From JBFWVD01 sp050246915 (GTDB lineage: Bacteria; Actinomycetota; Acidimicrobiia; Acidimicrobiales; Ilumatobacteraceae), in the NCBI GenBank assembly GCA_050246915.1, contig JBFWVD010000014.1, positions 1-64,000 on the forward strand: a DNA stretch of 64,000 bases, given 5' to 3'. This document shows, in pieces, positions 1-8,832 of the stretch. Positions within the stretch are counted from its first letter, which is position 1. Each line of letters opens with the position of its first letter. The notes beneath the pieces are model-generated. The model was not told the origin of the DNA and ran no database searches. It was given only the letters and a program-made list of their open reading frames with translations. The translations under genes and the position numbers were made by a program.

Positions 1-133
1 GGTCCCGTCGGATCGCTGCGATGTACCCGTGCAGATGGCACGCGGTGGCGTCAGCTAACCCAAGAACATCCTCGCTTCGGACAAGGCGGCCGTCGTAGTC
101 GTCGACGCTTCGCCCGACTCGTGGCGTTGGGCT

Positions 134-177
134 AACAGTGGGGGGTTTGGGCCACTGTTCTGAGCGTATAGCGCTCA
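134..177 (-). terminator. Two short hairpins downstream of the pilus operon
   Basis: An 8-bp inverted repeat (134-141 with 152-159, 10-nt loop) and a second 6-bp one (161-166 with 172-177) lie at and just past the stop of the last minus-strand gene. They could terminate the long operon. No clear T-run follows, so this is a structural inference. The first 130 bases of the window show no gene. Confidence 0.4.
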
Positions 178-2955
178 CTTTGACCGGCGCAGCTGGTCGT
201 AAAGCTCGACCGTCTCGGGATGTAGCGCGTCGTACGGCTCGAGTGCTTCGACGACTTCGCAGAGCTCGTCGAATGCTGCCTCGACGCCGGCGAGGTTTCC
301 TGCGAGGTGGCATGCGCGCATCCGGTCTCGGTAGAGGGTCTCGTCGCCGGGGCAGGCGCGAAGTCCTTGGATCGCCGCTGAGGTTGCGCCGGCGTGGTCA
401 CCAACCTGGTGGCAGAGAGCGGCGAGTCGATGGGCAGCGTCGGCGATCGTCACTTCTGCGCTGGCGATGATTTGTTCGCTGTATGCCCATTCAAAACCTC
501 GTGTCTGGGCGAACGGCGCGCCGCGGACGAGCGCGAGTGCCGACTGCAGAGCGTTGATTGCTTCGGCGGGGCCGCAGATCTTGGCGTGGACTACGCGGGC
601 CTCGAATCTGGCGAGGTCGGTCGTGACATGTGGACCGAGTCGATACGTGTGACCGGCGGCGGAGTAGTGCGGGAAATGCAGGCTCCCGTCGGAGTCGAAT
701 CCGAGGCTCGTGCGGGCGAACGTCACGGTCGTGTTGAACGTCCCGGCGGTGGGTGCATTGTCACGCCAGAGCACCGTCTTGAGGCGATCCTCCGTTGCCC
801 CCTTGGGGTGAAGTGCGAGATAGGCGATGAGTTCCGCGGCGCGTCGGCGTTCAATCGTCCCCGGGATCCCGTCGATCTCGACTGGGCCAAGGACCCGCAC
901 TTCGACCTCGAACGGAGAGTCGACGTAAGGGCCCAAATGCTCGGCTGCTGGCTCCTCCGTGGCGGTTTCGATGATCGCGTCGAAGTGCTCGCCGACGACC
1001 GCGTCGGTGAGGAGTTCATCGATCTGATGTGCGGCCTCAGCGTCGAGGAGCGAGGGGGAGAGGTCAAATCCGAGTGGGTCGAGGCGGAGGCACTCACGTT
1101 CGACGTCCGCATGCCAGGTGGTCCGTTGTGGGGATGTCGCGACGACAGCCACTCCTCGCCCACCGCGAGCGACGATGGCCTGCACTTCATCGAGCAGGTC
1201 GCGATCGATTGGCTCGGTGGTGATGAGGATGGTGGGGATCCAACCGTCGTTGTGGTGGCCGGAGAACCGGGCATGAAGCGTTGACGTGGAGTCGGACGAT
1301 GCGAGTGCTTCACCGAATGAGCGGCCGATTGCGTGGAGTTCGTCAATCGCGGTGCGAAGGTCGGGGAGTCGTCGAACACGTGACGCTCCAGCGATGTCGG
1401 CGTTTGTTGCCGAGGCGACAAGGAGAACATCGACGTAGTCGATCCATGTTGCGGTTGCGAGCTGCAGCGCAACTGAGTTCAAGAATGGCTCTGCCTCGCT
1501 GCCGTTGACGGTGAGAAGACCGGCCGTCTCGAGGTCGATCAAGATCTGCTCGCCGTCGAGCTCGCCGACGCACACCAGGCTCGGCAACGGGGCGGCTGCT
1601 CCAGCGGCGAGGGCGCGAAGGTCGTCCACGTCGAGATCGGGGTCGGTGACCCAGCCTCGATCGTTGTCGGTGATCACGAAGCCCTTTGGTGGGTTCTGCG
1701 GTGGGGAGGCGAGAAGCAGTTCGACGCGAGCGCTGCTGGAGCGAACGGCGAGGATCGGCGGGGGGCCGTTTCTGGCGCTGGTAGTGCCTGATGCGAATGC
1801 CCGTAGGGCGAGGTCGAGGAACTCGGCGGCGTCGAGGTCGGCGGCATGGCGGAGCCGGCGTTCCACCTGTTCGAGATCAGCGGTGAGAGGAGGAGGTCTC
1901 GTTCCCGTCGGGCGTCGCCGTTGTTTGACGCGGCGTAGCCGGTTGAGGAGCGTAACGAGGCCGGCTGCAGCAAGCCCGCCGCCCACAAACGTCCACGGCA
2001 CCGGCGACTTCGCGGTATTGGTTGACGGTGCTTTTGGCGATCTGTTGGGGACCGACGGCTCGACGGGCGATGGGAGTGGCCTCGCTGTAGCCGCGGTCGA
2101 CGGTGGCAGTGGTGCGGCAAGTGAGGTTGACGTCGTGGCCGATTCGACGGGAGCGGTGGGGCATGCCGCAGGGACGACGATCGGCGGCGCCGATGCCGCA
2201 GGTAGTGCTATCTGATCGGTCGTCGTCGTCGGCGCCTCTGCCGGGCCGAGTCCTACTGCGTCGGCGGGGAATTCGAGCGTCCAGCCGATGCGGAGGCGGC
2301 CGGGGTCGGTCAATGAGCGACCGTTCGGTTGGGGTCGACCCTTGTTGAGGTCGTACAGCTCTCTCCAACGCAGCGGGTCACCGAGGTACTGCTCGGCGAG
2401 CCCCCACAGGGAGTCGTAGCGAGCAACCCGATAGGTCTTGGAAGCAGTCGCCGCCTGGGCCTCGCCACCGTTGTCCGGTAGCTGTGGGGAGGATGGCGCG
2501 GCACTGACGGATGCATATTCGAGCGGAACGGCGACTGCGACTGTCGGTCGCGACAACGGAAGTCCGCTCGTGGTGAACGCAGCGACGTTGGAGGTGCTCA
2601 CGAGGAGGGCAGCGGTGGCGATGAGTTTGCGGACCATCGGTTGGATCGGTCCTGCGAAGGCAACGTGTGGTGCGGGCCGTCCACGGATCCAGGAGGCCGA
2701 CTCCACGATGGTCGACGTGGCGACTTGGAGCCAGGCGACCCATCCGGCGAACGCGACGATCGTGATCAGCGTGGAGTCGGCGAGACCCTTGCGAGTGAGC
2801 GCGTCGCCGAGTTCGGAGAGCGCGGGGAGCCCGTTTGGGAGCGGCGATCCAGCGAAGAGCGACAGGGCGATGGGGACCCCGACGAGCAGAGCGACGATCG
2901 CGGCCAATGACGTGAGCGCGGCAAGTGTCCGGTGCGCTCGTGTATGGAGCAGCAT
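175..2955 (-). CDS. Membrane protein with LysM and C-terminal BTAD/SARP-type regulatory domain
   Basis: 926 aa. Three hydrophobic segments occupy roughly residues 8-35, 60-80 and 110-128. A LysM domain follows at about 174-230 (YRVARYDSLWGLAEQYLG), then a Pro/Thr-rich linker and a fourth hydrophobic segment near 320-340. The C-terminal 240 residues start with VRVLGPVEIDG and look like the winged-helix plus BTAD module of SARP-type regulators. The start is an ATG overlapping the upstream stop (ATGA), so it is the last gene of the pilus operon. LysM normally binds peptidoglycan, so a wall-sensing, membrane-tethered regulator or assembly factor is a reasonable inference. A central region of about 350 residues has no domain I recognise. 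Confidence 0.8.
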   Translation of the reverse strand: MLLHTRAHRTLAALTSLAAIVALLVGVPIALSLFAGSPLPNGLPALSELGDALTRKGLADSTLITIVAFAGWVAWLQVATSTIVESASWIRGRPAPHVAFAGPIQPMVRKLIATAALLVSTSNVAAFTTSGLPLSRPTVAVAVPLEYASVSAAPSSPQLPDNGGEAQAATASKTYRVARYDSLWGLAEQYLGDPLRWRELYDLNKGRPQPNGRSLTDPGRLRIGWTLEFPADAVGLGPAEAPTTTTDQIALPAASAPPIVVPAACPTAPVESATTSTSLAAPLPPSTAATARPLPSPVEPSVPNRSPKAPSTNTAKSPVPWTFVGGGLAAAGLVTLLNRLRRVKQRRRPTGTRPPPLTADLEQVERRLRHAADLDAAEFLDLALRAFASGTTSARNGPPPILAVRSSSARVELLLASPPQNPPKGFVITDNDRGWVTDPDLDVDDLRALAAGAAAPLPSLVCVGELDGEQILIDLETAGLLTVNGSEAEPFLNSVALQLATATWIDYVDVLLVASATNADIAGASRVRRLPDLRTAIDELHAIGRSFGEALASSDSTSTLHARFSGHHNDGWIPTILITTEPIDRDLLDEVQAIVARGGRGVAVVATSPQRTTWHADVERECLRLDPLGFDLSPSLLDAEAAHQIDELLTDAVVGEHFDAIIETATEEPAAEHLGPYVDSPFEVEVRVLGPVEIDGIPGTIERRRAAELIAYLALHPKGATEDRLKTVLWRDNAPTAGTFNTTVTFARTSLGFDSDGSLHFPHYSAAGHTYRLGPHVTTDLARFEARVVHAKICGPAEAINALQSALALVRGAPFAQTRGFEWAYSEQIIASAEVTIADAAHRLAALCHQVGDHAGATSAAIQGLRACPGDETLYRDRMRACHLAGNLAGVEAAFDELCEVVEALEPYDALHPETVELYDQLRRSK

Positions 2956-3368
2956 CAGTTTCCTTCCTGAGTGACGCCACGGACGCCGTGCGCTGAGCCT
3001 CGACCAGTCACTGACCTGTCGGCCACACCAACGACGCCGAGTATGAAGAGCTGCTTGTCGATGGTGACCTCAACAGATACCGAGTCGCCGGTGATCGAGA
3101 CCGTTCCTTGGTATCCCGCAGCGGTGAGGTAGTCCTCGGCGCGTCGACGGGCAGTGACGGGGTTGAGTCGAACGCCATCGCCGGCTCGGGCACAGTCCTC
3201 GTCGATTGCCTGCGCGCCGGCGCGGGCGGCGGACTCGGCGACGTTCGATGCTTCGCGCCGCGCGGCGAGCATGCTTCCACCGTCGATGACGAGGCCGGCG
3301 ACGGCGATCAGGGCGATCATGAAGACGGACACGAACACGGTGATGGTGCCACGATCGTCGCGCTTCAC
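2955..3368 (-). CDS. TadG/TadE-like pseudopilin or pilus-assembly membrane protein
   Basis: 137 aa from a GTG that overlaps the preceding stop (GTGA); a longer upstream start is possible but would overlap that gene heavily. The N-terminus DDRGTITVF is followed by one transmembrane helix (FVSVFMIALIAVAGLVIDGG), the layout of Tad-locus minor pilins. It lacks the Glu at position +5 after the Gly that its two upstream paralogues have, so processing by prepilin peptidase is less certain. The C-terminal part is a short extracytoplasmic domain with one DxC. It sits between TadE-like genes and the LysM-BTAD gene. Confidence 0.75.
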   Translation of the reverse strand: MKRDDRGTITVFVSVFMIALIAVAGLVIDGGSMLAARREASNVAESAARAGAQAIDEDCARAGDGVRLNPVTARRRAEDYLTAAGYQGTVSITGDSVSVEVTIDKQLFILGVVGVADRSVTGRGSAHGVRGVTQEGN

Positions 3369-3784
3369 GACACACCCCGGTAAGCGTCGAGTGGCGCTGT
3401 GAACGATGCCGAGATCGTGTGTGACGTGGGCATGCGCAGGCCGGTGAGATCGTCGAGGTCGACGGTGCACGAGACGTTGGCAGTCACGACGCCACCAGCC
3501 CGAAAGTTGTCGGTAGCAATGTCAATTGACAGGCTGCGGCAGGTGATGCCGCCGTCGCTGAGCGTGGCTTGTGCGGCTGCGGCCCCGTCAGTCCGGGCAG
3601 CGGTGGCGGATCGTGCGTTGGCCGCGGCGCGGGCGGCGTCACGTGCTGCGGCGTCGACGTCCTGGCGGGCGGACGCGACCCGCCCGAGAGCGACGACGAA
3701 CAACAGCACGAGGATCAAGACAGGTGTGAGCAGGACGAGTTCTGTCGTAGCCGCTCCTCGGTCGCCGGTTCGTTCGCGACTCAT
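3365..3784 (-). CDS. TadE-like minor pilin
   Basis: 139 aa. The N-terminus RGAATTELVLLTPVLILVLL has a Gly followed by Glu at +5 and a hydrophobic helix, the type IVb prepilin-like signature of TadE proteins. The remainder is an Ala/Asp-rich extracytoplasmic domain with two Cys. The start overlaps the upstream stop by 4 bases. It would act as a minor pseudopilin in Flp fibre assembly. Confidence 0.8.
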   Translation of the reverse strand: MSRERTGDRGAATTELVLLTPVLILVLLFVVALGRVASARQDVDAAARDAARAAANARSATAARTDGAAAAQATLSDGGITCRSLSIDIATDNFRAGGVVTANVSCTVDLDDLTGLRMPTSHTISASFTAPLDAYRGVS

Positions 3785-4176
3785 GGGACGTCGGCCCGGA
3801 ATCGCTCGACAGGGCTGGCGGCATCGGCTTGAACTCTGAGTGTCAAACCGGGGACGATCGAGTGCACCGTGCCCCGCACTTCGACGTGCGCGGTCTCGGT
3901 GCCTCGGGTGGCGATGACGGTGACGTTGTCCACGAGGGTTGGAGCCGCGTCAGCCATGAACGCTTCGGCCCGTTGCTGTCCGTCGGCCGCGACCGCTCCT
4001 TCGACCCGGGCGGCGCGTGCGCCTTCTTGCGCGGCGGCTTCGGCCGTGTGAGCGGCGTGGTAGTAGAGCCCGAACTGGATGACGATGGTGATGAGCAGCA
4101 GGAGTACGGGCACAGCGAGCACCGCCTCGACGGTGGCGTCACCTCGCTCGTCTCTGAACCGACGCATGTCAGTCAC
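3781..4176 (-). CDS. TadE-like minor pilin
   Basis: 131 aa. RGDATVEAVLAVPVLLLLI shows the Gly-x4-Glu prepilin-like cleavage pattern followed by one transmembrane helix (TadE family). Its ATG overlaps the stop of the pilin-like gene (ATGA), indicating translational coupling. It is the first of three consecutive TadE/TadG-like genes, the usual arrangement at the end of a tad operon. Confidence 0.8.
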   Translation of the reverse strand: MTDMRRFRDERGDATVEAVLAVPVLLLLITIVIQFGLYYHAAHTAEAAAQEGARAARVEGAVAADGQQRAEAFMADAAPTLVDNVTVIATRGTETAHVEVRGTVHSIVPGLTLRVQADAASPVERFRADVP

Positions 4177-4367
4177 TCGGTCGGGATGGCGTTGGCTTTG
4201 GCTGTGACCTTGGCGACGATGATCGCTCCGGCAGCGATGGCCAGCGCGGCGAAAATGGCGACGATGATCACCTTCTCGGTGATCTCGCCTCGGTCATCGC
4301 TGTTGGCGTTGTCCCAACGCGAGCGCAGGACCTGCATCGCTGTATGGAGCACGGTGAGTTGGTTCAT
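4173..4367 (-). CDS. Small Flp-pilin-like membrane peptide
   Basis: 64 aa with a charged N-terminus (NSDDRGEITEK) followed by one long Ala/Ile/Val-rich helix and a short polar tail. Size and position, immediately after TadC and before the TadE genes, suggest the major Flp-type pilin. The Flp consensus has Gly-x4-Glu-Tyr; here Glu falls at +1 and +4 after the Gly and no Tyr follows, so it is a divergent candidate. Confidence 0.65.
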   Translation of the reverse strand: MNQLTVLHTAMQVLRSRWDNANSDDRGEITEKVIIVAIFAALAIAAGAIIVAKVTAKANAIPTE

Positions 4368-4392
4368 GGTGGTGTTCCTGTCTGGGGTGTGG

Positions 4393-5280
4393 TCAAAGAC
4401 CGGTGAGGACTTGCATCACGGCCGGGTAGCCGAGGAAGACGACGAAACCAAGCATCAGCAGCACGATGGGGAGCGACATCCGTTCGCTGGCTGATTGGGC
4501 AGCACTTTCGGCGTCGGCGAGGCCGCGCACCCGAATGGAGCGTGCCTTCGCGGAGATGGACCCGCGGACGCGTGCGCCTTCGTCGCCGGCCAAAGTGACC
4601 GATGCTGCGAGTTCATTGAGCTCGCTGATCTGGAGCGCGGTGCCGAGCCGGTCGAGTCCGGTCCACGGTGGTTCGCCCATGAGCCGGGCCTCGGCAAGCG
4701 CCTGGCGGATCTCGGAGAAGGCCCAGCCGTGGCCTCCTTTCGCGCTGGACGACAATGCGCTCTCGACGCCCGCCCCACCGGCGAGTCGCACAGCGACGAG
4801 ATCGAGGAAGCAGCTCAGCGCGTGGCGAAATCCGCGTCGACGTTCCGCGGCGTTCACCTTCAGGCTCAACAACGGTACGACGAACCCGCAGACGCCAAGG
4901 ACGGCGGAGCACCACAGCGGAAGAAGCAGCGACACCGACACACCACCGAGTTGCATCAGCGCCACGGTCGCAGGCGCCCACAGCAAACCGGTGAGTGCGC
5001 AGAGGGCTTGTTTGGCCAGCAGGTCGTCGGCGGTTCGTGCGGTGACCCGGAGGTCGCTTGCGCATCGTCCAACCAATCGGGAAGCAACGCTGGTCTTGGC
5101 CAGCGGTCGCCCCACGAACCTGATGAGGAGCGTGTCGTGCTGCGGCGCGGACCCGCTGACGCGAGGCCGATGCAGCTGAGCAAGCGCGATTGACAACGGT
5201 GGTCGGGCTGGGACTATCCCGGTGACCAAGAGCAGTAGGCCGATGGCGGTGGTAACGCCGAGCAGAATTGCCGCGTTCAT
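4393..5280 (-). CDS. tadC: TadC-like type II/IV secretion inner-membrane protein
   Basis: 295 aa from the ATG (MNAAILLG) that overlaps the tadB stop; the open frame extends further upstream but inside tadB. Hydrophobic segments lie at the N-terminus, around the middle (LLLPLWCSAVLGVCGFVVPLLSL) and at the C-terminus (IVLLMLGFVVFLGYPAVMQVLTGL), flanking a cytoplasmic T2SSF-type helical domain. This is the GspF/TadC pattern. It would pair with TadB as the platform on which TadA acts. Confidence 0.85.
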   Translation of the reverse strand: MNAAILLGVTTAIGLLLLVTGIVPARPPLSIALAQLHRPRVSGSAPQHDTLLIRFVGRPLAKTSVASRLVGRCASDLRVTARTADDLLAKQALCALTGLLWAPATVALMQLGGVSVSLLLPLWCSAVLGVCGFVVPLLSLKVNAAERRRGFRHALSCFLDLVAVRLAGGAGVESALSSSAKGGHGWAFSEIRQALAEARLMGEPPWTGLDRLGTALQISELNELAASVTLAGDEGARVRGSISAKARSIRVRGLADAESAAQSASERMSLPIVLLMLGFVVFLGYPAVMQVLTGL

Positions 5281-6125
5281 CGTTCCGCTCCGGTAGTCGT
5301 GATGTCGCCGACGAGGAAGCGCTCCGGGGATCGGAACTCGCTCATGTGTGCAAGCCACCACAGCGCCATACCCCAACAACCAGCGATGAGCGCCAAGGCG
5401 ATCTGGCCGACAGCTCCCGAGTACACGTCCACGTAGCTCGGGTTGAGGACAACGAGACCGGCCGCAGTGGCGAGGGTGCAGCCGGTGATGACGCGCACTG
5501 CGGTGCGCATCCGGGCCCGTGCGGCCTCGACCCGCAACTGCATGCCGGCTTCGTCGCGTGCCGCAGCCGCGAGGGTGCCGAGAAGGTCGGCGAGCTCACG
5601 AACGGAGCCGTTCGCCGCGACTGTGAGCGCTGCCACGACGAGATCGGCGATCGGGTGGGCGAGGTCGACGGCGAGGCGTTGCAGAGCGCGGGCGAGTGGC
5701 TCGCGTTCGATGGCGATGGCCAACGACATGACCTCGACGCGGATCGCTTGCGGAGCGACAGGCGCCGTCGCGGTGATCGCGGCCTCGAGACCGTGGGCCG
5801 CAGCGATGGTGTCGCGCAGCATTTCGGTCCAAGACGCAATTGCTTCGGTCCGGGCCACACCTGCCTCGCGGTGCGACCTCCCACCGAGAAGATCGGATGA
5901 GAACCACCCGAGCAGACCGGCTGCGCCTGCGGCAACGGGCCATCGGGTCAGGACCAAAACGGCGAAACCGCCGAGGGCGGCGCGAAGCATGCGGTACTGC
6001 ACGTCGGGTGGAAGCACGTTGTGCCGCAGCGTTCGTGGGGCTGGTTCTGTGCGTCGGTAACCGGTGACGACGAGCATGATGCCGGCGGCGACTCCTGCGC
6101 CGAGCAAAGCGATCAAAGCAGTCAT
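5277..6125 (-). CDS. tadB: TadB-like type II/IV secretion inner-membrane protein
   Basis: 282 aa. I chose the ATG at 6125 because it has a GGAGG nine bases upstream and overlaps the tadA stop (ATGA); a TTG nine bases earlier is the alternative. It has an N-terminal transmembrane helix, a second pair near residues 55-75, and a C-terminal pair after the T2SSF-like helical domain. It sits between tadA and tadC in the conserved order. Confidence 0.85.
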   Translation of the reverse strand: MTALIALLGAGVAAGIMLVVTGYRRTEPAPRTLRHNVLPPDVQYRMLRAALGGFAVLVLTRWPVAAGAAGLLGWFSSDLLGGRSHREAGVARTEAIASWTEMLRDTIAAAHGLEAAITATAPVAPQAIRVEVMSLAIAIEREPLARALQRLAVDLAHPIADLVVAALTVAANGSVRELADLLGTLAAAARDEAGMQLRVEAARARMRTAVRVITGCTLATAAGLVVLNPSYVDVYSGAVGQIALALIAGCWGMALWWLAHMSEFRSPERFLVGDITTTGAER

Positions 6126-7441
6126 CGCCACCAACCTCCGGTCTGGTCATGCCATCGTGGGTCGTAGCCGTGAGCGGCAAGGGTTTCGGCGAGGTCGTGG
6201 GGGAGTGGACTTGCGGGTACGGCACGTCCATCGGGGCCCGGTTCGTACAGCTCGTTGGTAATCACCTGGCGGCCGTCGGCCCCGACGACCTCGCGGACCG
6301 ACGCAACGTGTCGGCCGTGTCGGGACTTGTCGATGAACACCACGAGATCGATCGCTGCGGCGGCGAGTTGGTTGGTCGCTTCGAGCGAGAGCCGCTCGGT
6401 TGCCTGCATGGCGTACAGGCCGAGCTTGTTGAAGACTGTGGCGGACGAGTCGGCATGCAGTGTGCACATCGAGCCGTCGTTGCCTTGGCTCATCGCGTTC
6501 AGCATCGGGATCACTTCTTCGCCGCGTACTTCACCGACGATCACACGGTCAGGATTCATTCGTAGGCTCATGCGCACGAGGTCGGCCGGTGTGACCTGTC
6601 CGACCCCTTCGACGTTCGAGTCGCGTGCCTCGAGGGCGACGACGTCGGGGTGCACGTCAGGGAAGCGGTCGAGTCCCAGTTCGAGTTCGGTCTCGATGGT
6701 GACGATTCGCTCGTCGGCGGGGATCTCGGCGGCAAGCGCCCGCAGCATCGTGGTCTTGCCGGCGCCGGTTGCACCAGCGACGATGATTTGGAGGCGGGCG
6801 CGCACAGCAGCGCCGAGGAACTCGCGGAGTCCCGCGTCGATCGCGTCGAGCCGTACGAGATCGTCGAGGGTGACTTTCATGAATCGATGCCGCCGGATGG
6901 CCAACGACGGTCGGCCACACACCCACGCCACAGCGAACAGGCGGCTGCCGTCGGGAAGCTGAAGATTTAGCGAGGGACGGCCCGGGTTGAACTCCCGCTC
7001 GGACAGACCGTAGCGACGGCCGATCTCGCGAAGGGTGTCGATCAGTTCGTCGTCACTCTCGGCAATCTTGCCGCCGGACACCTTGGTGCCGTCGGCGTAC
7101 TCGATGAATACCTGATCGTGGCCGTTGGCGATGATGTTCGAGATCCGCTCGTCATCGAGCAGCGGCTGGAGTCGACCGAGTTCGAAGATCCGATCGAACA
7201 CAGCTCGGGCGATCTCTTGCTCGGCGTCATCGTCGAGCAGCCTCCGCCCGGACGCGATCGCTTCGTGGGCCAACTGTTCGAGCTCACCGTTCACGAGTTG
7301 ACGCGCCAGCGCGCGTTCATCATCTGGTGAAAGCCGTCGACCACCGCTGATCTCAGCAGAGCGAGAACGACGAGTGAGCTCCTCGGTCACGGTCGCCCGA
7401 ATGCGGTGCACCAGGATGTCGTCGGCGTCGAGGATCGTCAT
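6122..7441 (-). CDS. tadA: TadA/CpaF-type pilus assembly ATPase
   Basis: 439 aa. Secretion ATPase of the CpaF/TadA family. The Walker A motif is GATGAGKTT at residues 223-231, followed by a Walker B-type segment (RVIVGEVRGEE) and a His box (MCTLHADSS). The N-terminal domain contains the family-typical SNIIANGHDQVFIEY stretch. It powers extension of the Flp fibre from the cytoplasmic face of TadB/TadC. It overlaps both neighbours by 4 bases. Confidence 0.93.
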   Translation of the reverse strand: MTILDADDILVHRIRATVTEELTRRSRSAEISGGRRLSPDDERALARQLVNGELEQLAHEAIASGRRLLDDDAEQEIARAVFDRIFELGRLQPLLDDERISNIIANGHDQVFIEYADGTKVSGGKIAESDDELIDTLREIGRRYGLSEREFNPGRPSLNLQLPDGSRLFAVAWVCGRPSLAIRRHRFMKVTLDDLVRLDAIDAGLREFLGAAVRARLQIIVAGATGAGKTTMLRALAAEIPADERIVTIETELELGLDRFPDVHPDVVALEARDSNVEGVGQVTPADLVRMSLRMNPDRVIVGEVRGEEVIPMLNAMSQGNDGSMCTLHADSSATVFNKLGLYAMQATERLSLEATNQLAAAAIDLVVFIDKSRHGRHVASVREVVGADGRQVITNELYEPGPDGRAVPASPLPHDLAETLAAHGYDPRWHDQTGGWWR

Positions 7442-8157
7442 GACGCGACGACCTCACGGGCCGTGATACCGACAATGTGACTACGCAACGCCGTGACGCT
7501 GCGCACATAAGCCGAGCGGCGTAGCCAACGATCGTGCGAAGCCCCTGCCCCGACCATTGCTGCTCGCGGGTCATCGGCGATGACGTGCACGACATCCAGA
7601 CCGAGCGCCGAACGCACTTCTTCGACGCGATAGGGATGCTCGCCGACCATGACCGCGACAACGGGTAGCCCGGGTATCGCGGCGAGGCGGGTTCTCAGGT
7701 GTTCGACGCCCTCGACGGTCGGCCGGAACACTGCGACGATGACGTCAACGCTGCGGAGGATCTCCGAAGCCGGTGACTGGGGATCCCAACGGCCGACATC
7801 AACGATCGTCAATCCGGCACGGCCGCGAAGCGTGTCCTCCATATTGCCGGCCAAGCCACGAACCGCGGCGTGTGCATGCTCGGGCGACGATGGGGCGACG
7901 AGTACCGGTGTGCCGTTTGCGAGTCGTTGCGTGTGAACGTCGAGCAGCGCTGCGGTGAGACCTCGACGGCCCGCGGCGGCAAGAGTGAGTAGACCCGGGT
8001 CGAGCGGTAGTCCGGCACGGGCAGCGACGTCTCCACCTGCCGGATCTGCCTCAACCACCAACGCGTCGTCATCCGCAGATGTGACGGCCCCGAGCGCGAC
8101 GGCCAGTGTCGTCGCACCGGGGGAGTGCTTGGAACCGAGGATCGCCACGACGGTCAT
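7438..8157 (-). CDS. CpaE/TadZ-like ParA-family ATPase
   Basis: 239 aa. The N-terminus ILGSKHSPGATTLAVAL is a deviant Walker A (P-loop) of MinD/ParA type without the second Lys. VVEADPAGGDVAARAGL and TIVDVGRW match the following conserved strands. In tad loci this position is held by CpaE/TadZ, which localises the pilus machine to a site in the cell. No receiver domain precedes the ATPase, unlike Caulobacter CpaE. Confidence 0.8.
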   Translation of the reverse strand: MTVVAILGSKHSPGATTLAVALGAVTSADDDALVVEADPAGGDVAARAGLPLDPGLLTLAAAGRRGLTAALLDVHTQRLANGTPVLVAPSSPEHAHAAVRGLAGNMEDTLRGRAGLTIVDVGRWDPQSPASEILRSVDVIVAVFRPTVEGVEHLRTRLAAIPGLPVVAVMVGEHPYRVEEVRSALGLDVVHVIADDPRAAMVGAGASHDRWLRRSAYVRSVTALRSHIVGITAREVVAS

Positions 8158-8822
8158 GGTGCCGCCACCACGATGATGGTGAGACGGCCACCGGCGCCCG
8201 CGCTGGCGATCGTCGCCGCGTGATCGGCGGGAACAGTCAACGAGACGGCAAGCGCGGAGCTGGCGTCATCGAGATGGGCGATCTCGAGTACTCGCGCCGT
8301 GCCTCGGTCGATCGGTTCGGCTGCGGCGCCGATTGCCGTGGCGAGCGGTGTTTCGACGAGCATCACGTCGTCGCCGGCCCGCAGGCCTATCGGGAACTGA
8401 CCGGGCTTCACCGTTGCGCCGGTTATGACCATGCCCGCGGGAACGCGAGGCCCGTCGCTGATCTGCGCCGACGTCAACAATGAGCCGGGCACGAGTCCGA
8501 CTACGGCGATCTTTCCGACCACCGCGGAGCGCTGCGTCGTCGCCAGTGTCTGCAGCTTCGAGTCCGAGGAGATCGACACGACGTCGAGGTCGTCGGCCGT
8601 CACCCGTTGACCGGCAGCCACTGACCGTCGCACCGTAAGTACGTCGACCCGATCACTCGCGTTGGCATACATCGTCATCGCACCTAACACGCACATCACG
8701 AGTACGACCACCCCCAACGCCATGCGCGTCCGGTTTCGTCTTCCGACAGGCTCAGCCGCGGGCGATGGTCGGTGGCCGTTCACCGATGGCGGTGCCTGTG
8801 GACGGGTCAACGTGGTTGTCAT
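8154..8822 (-). CDS. SAF-domain protein, CpaB/RcpC-like
   Basis: 222 aa. A cytoplasmic N-terminal tail is followed by one transmembrane helix (MALGVVVLVMCVLGAMTMYA) and an extracytoplasmic SAF domain (VLTVRRSVAAGQRVTADDLDVV). CpaB/RcpC homologues in tad operons have this SAF fold. It overlaps cpaE by 4 bases and is followed closely by the secreted-protein gene, consistent with a shared transcript. Confidence 0.78.
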   Translation of the reverse strand: MTTTLTRPQAPPSVNGHRPSPAAEPVGRRNRTRMALGVVVLVMCVLGAMTMYANASDRVDVLTVRRSVAAGQRVTADDLDVVSISSDSKLQTLATTQRSAVVGKIAVVGLVPGSLLTSAQISDGPRVPAGMVITGATVKPGQFPIGLRAGDDVMLVETPLATAIGAAAEPIDRGTARVLEIAHLDDASSALAVSLTVPADHAATIASAGAGGRLTIIVVAAP

Positions 8823-8832
8823 CGTCAGCCTC

